DNA of 7,741 nucleotides from Arenicella sp. GTDB taxonomy: Bacteria > Pseudomonadota > Gammaproteobacteria > Arenicellales > Arenicellaceae. Below the pieces are notes generated by a model, which saw only the letters and a program-made list of their open reading frames with translations, was not told the DNA's origin and did not search any database. The stretch is from assembly GCA_016763815.1 (NCBI GenBank), contig JAESTB010000257.1, forward strand, positions 1 through 7,741, given 5' to 3'. A program made the translations under genes and the position numbers. Every line of letters begins with the position of its first letter. The first letter of the stretch is position 1. Positions 5,063 through 7,741 of the stretch are shown here, one piece after another.

Positions 5063-7204
5063 ATGAAAAAACAAAGTTTTAAATGGCCAAAAAAGTCGAC
5101 ACTGGCTTTAGCTGTCTTAGCATCATTTCAATTACACGCAAACGAAAACAATCACCAATATGACAGCAAAAACGTTCAGGAAGAAATCCTCGTTATTGGT
5201 AAATTTCAGCAATCGCTGATCAACCGAATTTCAATCGACCCTCAAGAGCTTCCATTTACATTAAATATACTTGATCGTGATTTTTTAGATGCGCGTAATT
5301 TTACACGGCCTATCGAAGCGCTCACCACTTTGCCCAATATTACTCGAACAGAAGACCGTCTTGGTATTGGAACGGCTGGCTTTCTATCAAGAGGCTTTGA
5401 GGCACCTGTTCTTGTCGATAACCGTATTCAAAATAACTTTAGAGGCTCTGGTGCTCGAGATGATTCATTCGTGGAGCGCTATGAAGTCCTAAAAGGACCG
5501 GCCTCTATTTCATTAGGCCCGATAGGACCAGGTGGCGTTATCAACACGGTAACGAAAGTGCCTCAGGCGGATGAGTTTTACGATGTTGAACTTCGAGTAG
5601 ATCAATTTGGTAGTGTGGGCGCTGAATTTGATGTCAATTTTGGTGACTCATTTGGTTCAGACAATGTTCTGCTTCGACTCAGTGGTGCCTACCGAGATTT
5701 TGAGTTTGATGCAAGTGAAACCCAACGTAAAACGGTTGCAGTAAGGCCTGTTCTTACGGCTGATATCACAGCAGAAACATCGATTAGAGCAAGCCTTTCG
5801 TATACTCAAAACACAGTAAACCCGAACAGTGGCTTCCCACTATTATCAACCGGTGAGATTCCATCTCAAATCGATACAGATACGTTCACTGGCTATGCTA
5901 ACGGCGAAGGTGTTTCAGACGACGCATTATATGAAGCTGAGATTAGTCATCAATTACTTGACAATCTTAAACTTACCATTCGCGGTAGTCATCAAGAAAC
6001 AGACTTTGACTACCAAAACACCTCTGGACTCTACAACTATAATTATTCGGATGGTACCCCTGGTTTAGGCCTTAATGACCCATACGTTTACACCTACGCC
6101 AACGCAGCCGAAACAGAATCAAGAGTAACTTTTTATGACGCCCTTCTTTCGTACCAAGTGGAGTTATGGGGTCAAACTCAAGATTTTGTTGTTGGTATTG
6201 CTTATGACAACCGTTCTTTTGACAGACTATTTTCACCATTCCAAGTGCAAACATTCCGAATAGATGAATTAGATGACGCACGTTTTGGCCCCGAAGAATT
6301 TGGAGCACTGTCACCCTTTACTAAGTTCAACCTAAAGCTAAGTTCAGTTTTTGCAGAAACGGCTATCCGGCCTAATGAATGGTTAACAATCAATGCTGGT
6401 CTTCGGTACGACTCGTTAGACCAAGTTACAACGAATTTCCGTCGCGGAAGAGAACTTGTCTCAGAATTCGATGACAGCGAAGTTACTATTCGTCTCGGAG
6501 CAAGTGCAAAAGTTGTAGACGATATCAACCTCTACCTTAGCTATTCCGAAGCTTTTGTACCTCAATTTGGCTTACGACAAGACAACGGCGAGGTTGCAGC
6601 TGAAACATCAAATGGCTTTGAGTTAGGCGCTAAAGGCTCAACACTAAATGGCGTATTGAGTTTTGAAGCGGGGTTTTTCTTCTCGACGCGTGAAAATGTC
6701 GCTGTTCGTGATTCGGTAAATAGCACACCTGAAATTGCGTTTGTAACCACGATTGGTGAGTTAGAAGTTAAAGGCTTCGAATTTTCTAGTACGGTAAATC
6801 CAGTTGAAGGTTTAGATATTAATCTGAACCTAGGATTGAATGACATCGATATTACCAAAGCAGGAGATAAAGAAGTCTCGGCCGCGGTTTTCCCAGAACA
6901 AACAGGCAGCGTTTATATTAGCTATGAATTGCAATCTGGCTCACTTGAAGGCCTTAAGTTAGGTACTGGTTTTCGTTATGTTGGAGAACGAGCAGGTCCA
7001 GTGGTTGATTTTGACAGTTATACCATTGCAGACTTTAATCTTTCATACCCGATTAAAGAAGGTATGACAATCTCACTTGATATTCTCAATATTAACGATG
7101 AGGAATACATCGAAAATTCAGCGAGTTTCGCTCAAAATATAAATGGTGGGTCTGTGCTTGGTGCACCAAGGACGGCTGTTTTAACCTTTAACTCTCGCTT
7201 CTAA
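5063..7204 (+). CDS. TonB-dependent siderophore receptor, complete
   Basis: A 713-residue outer-membrane receptor of the ferric-siderophore class, at normal family length. It has a signal peptide (about 1-26, basic MKKQSFKWPKKS start, hydrophobic core, QLHA before N), a TonB-box-like EEILVIG (40-46), and a plug (about 50-170) with ELPFTLNIL, GFLSRGFE and the signature VLKGPASISLGPIGPGGVIN (142-161). A beta-barrel of about 530 residues follows, with alternating strands and the YLSYSEAFVPQFG segment usual in these receptors. The C-terminus, GAPRTAVLTFNSRF, ends in phenylalanine, the standard signal for barrel insertion. The protein looks intact. It follows the two-component system, has a Fur box about 200 bases upstream, and is followed after 7 bases by a TPR gene. 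The ligand is not readable from sequence; the PfeRS-like neighbours hint at a catechol or similar siderophore, but only weakly. Confidence 0.96.
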   Translation: MKKQSFKWPKKSTLALAVLASFQLHANENNHQYDSKNVQEEILVIGKFQQSLINRISIDPQELPFTLNILDRDFLDARNFTRPIEALTTLPNITRTEDRLGIGTAGFLSRGFEAPVLVDNRIQNNFRGSGARDDSFVERYEVLKGPASISLGPIGPGGVINTVTKVPQADEFYDVELRVDQFGSVGAEFDVNFGDSFGSDNVLLRLSGAYRDFEFDASETQRKTVAVRPVLTADITAETSIRASLSYTQNTVNPNSGFPLLSTGEIPSQIDTDTFTGYANGEGVSDDALYEAEISHQLLDNLKLTIRGSHQETDFDYQNTSGLYNYNYSDGTPGLGLNDPYVYTYANAAETESRVTFYDALLSYQVELWGQTQDFVVGIAYDNRSFDRLFSPFQVQTFRIDELDDARFGPEEFGALSPFTKFNLKLSSVFAETAIRPNEWLTINAGLRYDSLDQVTTNFRRGRELVSEFDDSEVTIRLGASAKVVDDINLYLSYSEAFVPQFGLRQDNGEVAAETSNGFELGAKGSTLNGVLSFEAGFFFSTRENVAVRDSVNSTPEIAFVTTIGELEVKGFEFSSTVNPVEGLDINLNLGLNDIDITKAGDKEVSAAVFPEQTGSVYISYELQSGSLEGLKLGTGFRYVGERAGPVVDFDSYTIADFNLSYPIKEGMTISLDILNINDEEYIENSASFAQNINGGSVLGAPRTAVLTFNSRF

Positions 7205-7211
7205 TTCGAAA

Positions 7212-7741
7212 ATGAATGATTCAAGTAACCGTGTGCAATCCGGTTTAACGGCTAAAGATTGGTTTGAACATGGTTATGAATATAAGCGAATTGGTGATCT
7301 CACCTGTGCGCTTGATGCCTTTCGTCGATCGATAAAGTTAGCCGGACATGTTGCTGCGCCGTGGTTGGGGCTTGCTCAAGTCCTCGACGCCAACGGTCAA
7401 TTTGAAGATGCAAGGCAATGTCTCGCACAATCGATATTGGTCGAACCCAATAACCTCGCAGCGAGACTACAGTTAGCAAACGCGCATAAGAACCTCGGCT
7501 ATGTCGAAGACGCCGAGCAAGAATATCGATGTGCGTTAAAGATCAATCCAAAATCGACAGCTGTTCTTTTTGGAATCGGCCAGCTTTTTGAAGACATTGG
7601 TCGACCATCTGACGCCGCAAATGCTTACAGAGAAGCGTTGAAGCAAGATTTTTCGATGACTGAAGCCCTTTCAAGTCTTTTAGGTCTTAGTCGACATGTC
7701 GATATTTCAAATGAACTGGTTCAAGCTCAAGCTCTACTTAA
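7212..7741 (+). CDS. TPR-repeat protein, N-terminal part (cut by window edge), possibly a TPR-sulfotransferase
   Basis: The frame is open from ATG 7212 to the right edge (176 codons) with no stop, so the C-terminus is missing. There is no signal peptide, so the visible part should be cytoplasmic. Residues 15-150 hold four tandem tetratricopeptide repeats in perfect 34-residue register: the conserved glycines fall at 28, 62, 96 and 130 and the following alanines at 33, 67, 101 and 135. After them comes TEALSSLLGLSRHVD and a further helix, which recalls proteins where such repeats precede a sulfotransferase domain; a 2-oxoglutarate oxygenase or no enzyme at all is also possible. It begins 7 bases after the receptor stop, so it is very probably co-transcribed and connected with the same uptake system. 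No Shine-Dalgarno sequence precedes the ATG, which suggests coupling to receptor translation. Confidence 0.88.
   Translation, partial: MNDSSNRVQSGLTAKDWFEHGYEYKRIGDLTCALDAFRRSIKLAGHVAAPWLGLAQVLDANGQFEDARQCLAQSILVEPNNLAARLQLANAHKNLGYVEDAEQEYRCALKINPKSTAVLFGIGQLFEDIGRPSDAANAYREALKQDFSMTEALSSLLGLSRHVDISNELVQAQALL

Noticed and set aside
6202..6858. Minus-strand open frames of about 100 codons (6202-6528 and 6562-6858) inside the 5063 receptor
   Set aside because: Serine/arginine-rich shadow translations of barrel strands with no family features or start signals.

Overview
The window looks like an iron/siderophore-uptake locus from a moderately AT-rich, probably marine, gammaproteobacterium. This rests on three things: two TonB-dependent outer-membrane receptors, an OmpR/PfeRS-style two-component system, and two good matches to the gammaproteobacterial Fur box. 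No species can be named from the sequence alone. I see no rRNA, tRNA, CRISPR array, insertion sequence or phage gene.

Layout, left to right. (1) Positions 1-464, minus strand: the N-terminal 154 codons of a TonB-dependent siderophore receptor, running off the left edge. (2) Positions 465-561: a compact divergent control region with a Fur box (532-550) between back-to-back promoter candidates. (3) Positions 562-2577, plus strand: a two-gene unit made of a 180-residue, six-helix membrane protein (apparently DUF3325-like and DUF3649-like halves joined) and a 481-residue PepSY-domain inner-membrane protein of the siderophore-reductase type (PiuB/FoxB-like). (4) Positions 2578-2782: an intergenic gap holding a hairpin that is a proper intrinsic terminator only when read on the minus strand, plus a 25-codon minus-strand frame. 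(5) Positions 2783-4803: a response regulator and a sensor kinase overlapping by ATGA, arranged like pfeR-pfeS. (6) Positions 4804-5062: a second control region with a Fur box, an 8-bp inverted repeat and several small palindromes. (7) Positions 5063-7204: a complete 713-residue TonB-dependent receptor. (8) From position 7212 to the right edge: the start of a TPR-repeat protein, 7 bases after the receptor stop and probably co-transcribed with it.

How the parts fit together (inference from family knowledge): a ferric siderophore crosses the outer membrane through one of the two receptors, powered by TonB (not encoded here). The PepSY protein may reduce the ferric siderophore at the inner membrane so that iron is released. 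The two-component system probably senses the siderophore, or a related signal, in the periplasm and activates the downstream receptor, while Fur represses both halves of the locus when iron is plentiful. No siderophore-synthesis genes and no ABC transporter are in this window.

The least explained parts are the six-helix protein ahead of the PepSY gene, the minus-strand terminator unit at 2594-2707, and the truncated TPR gene.
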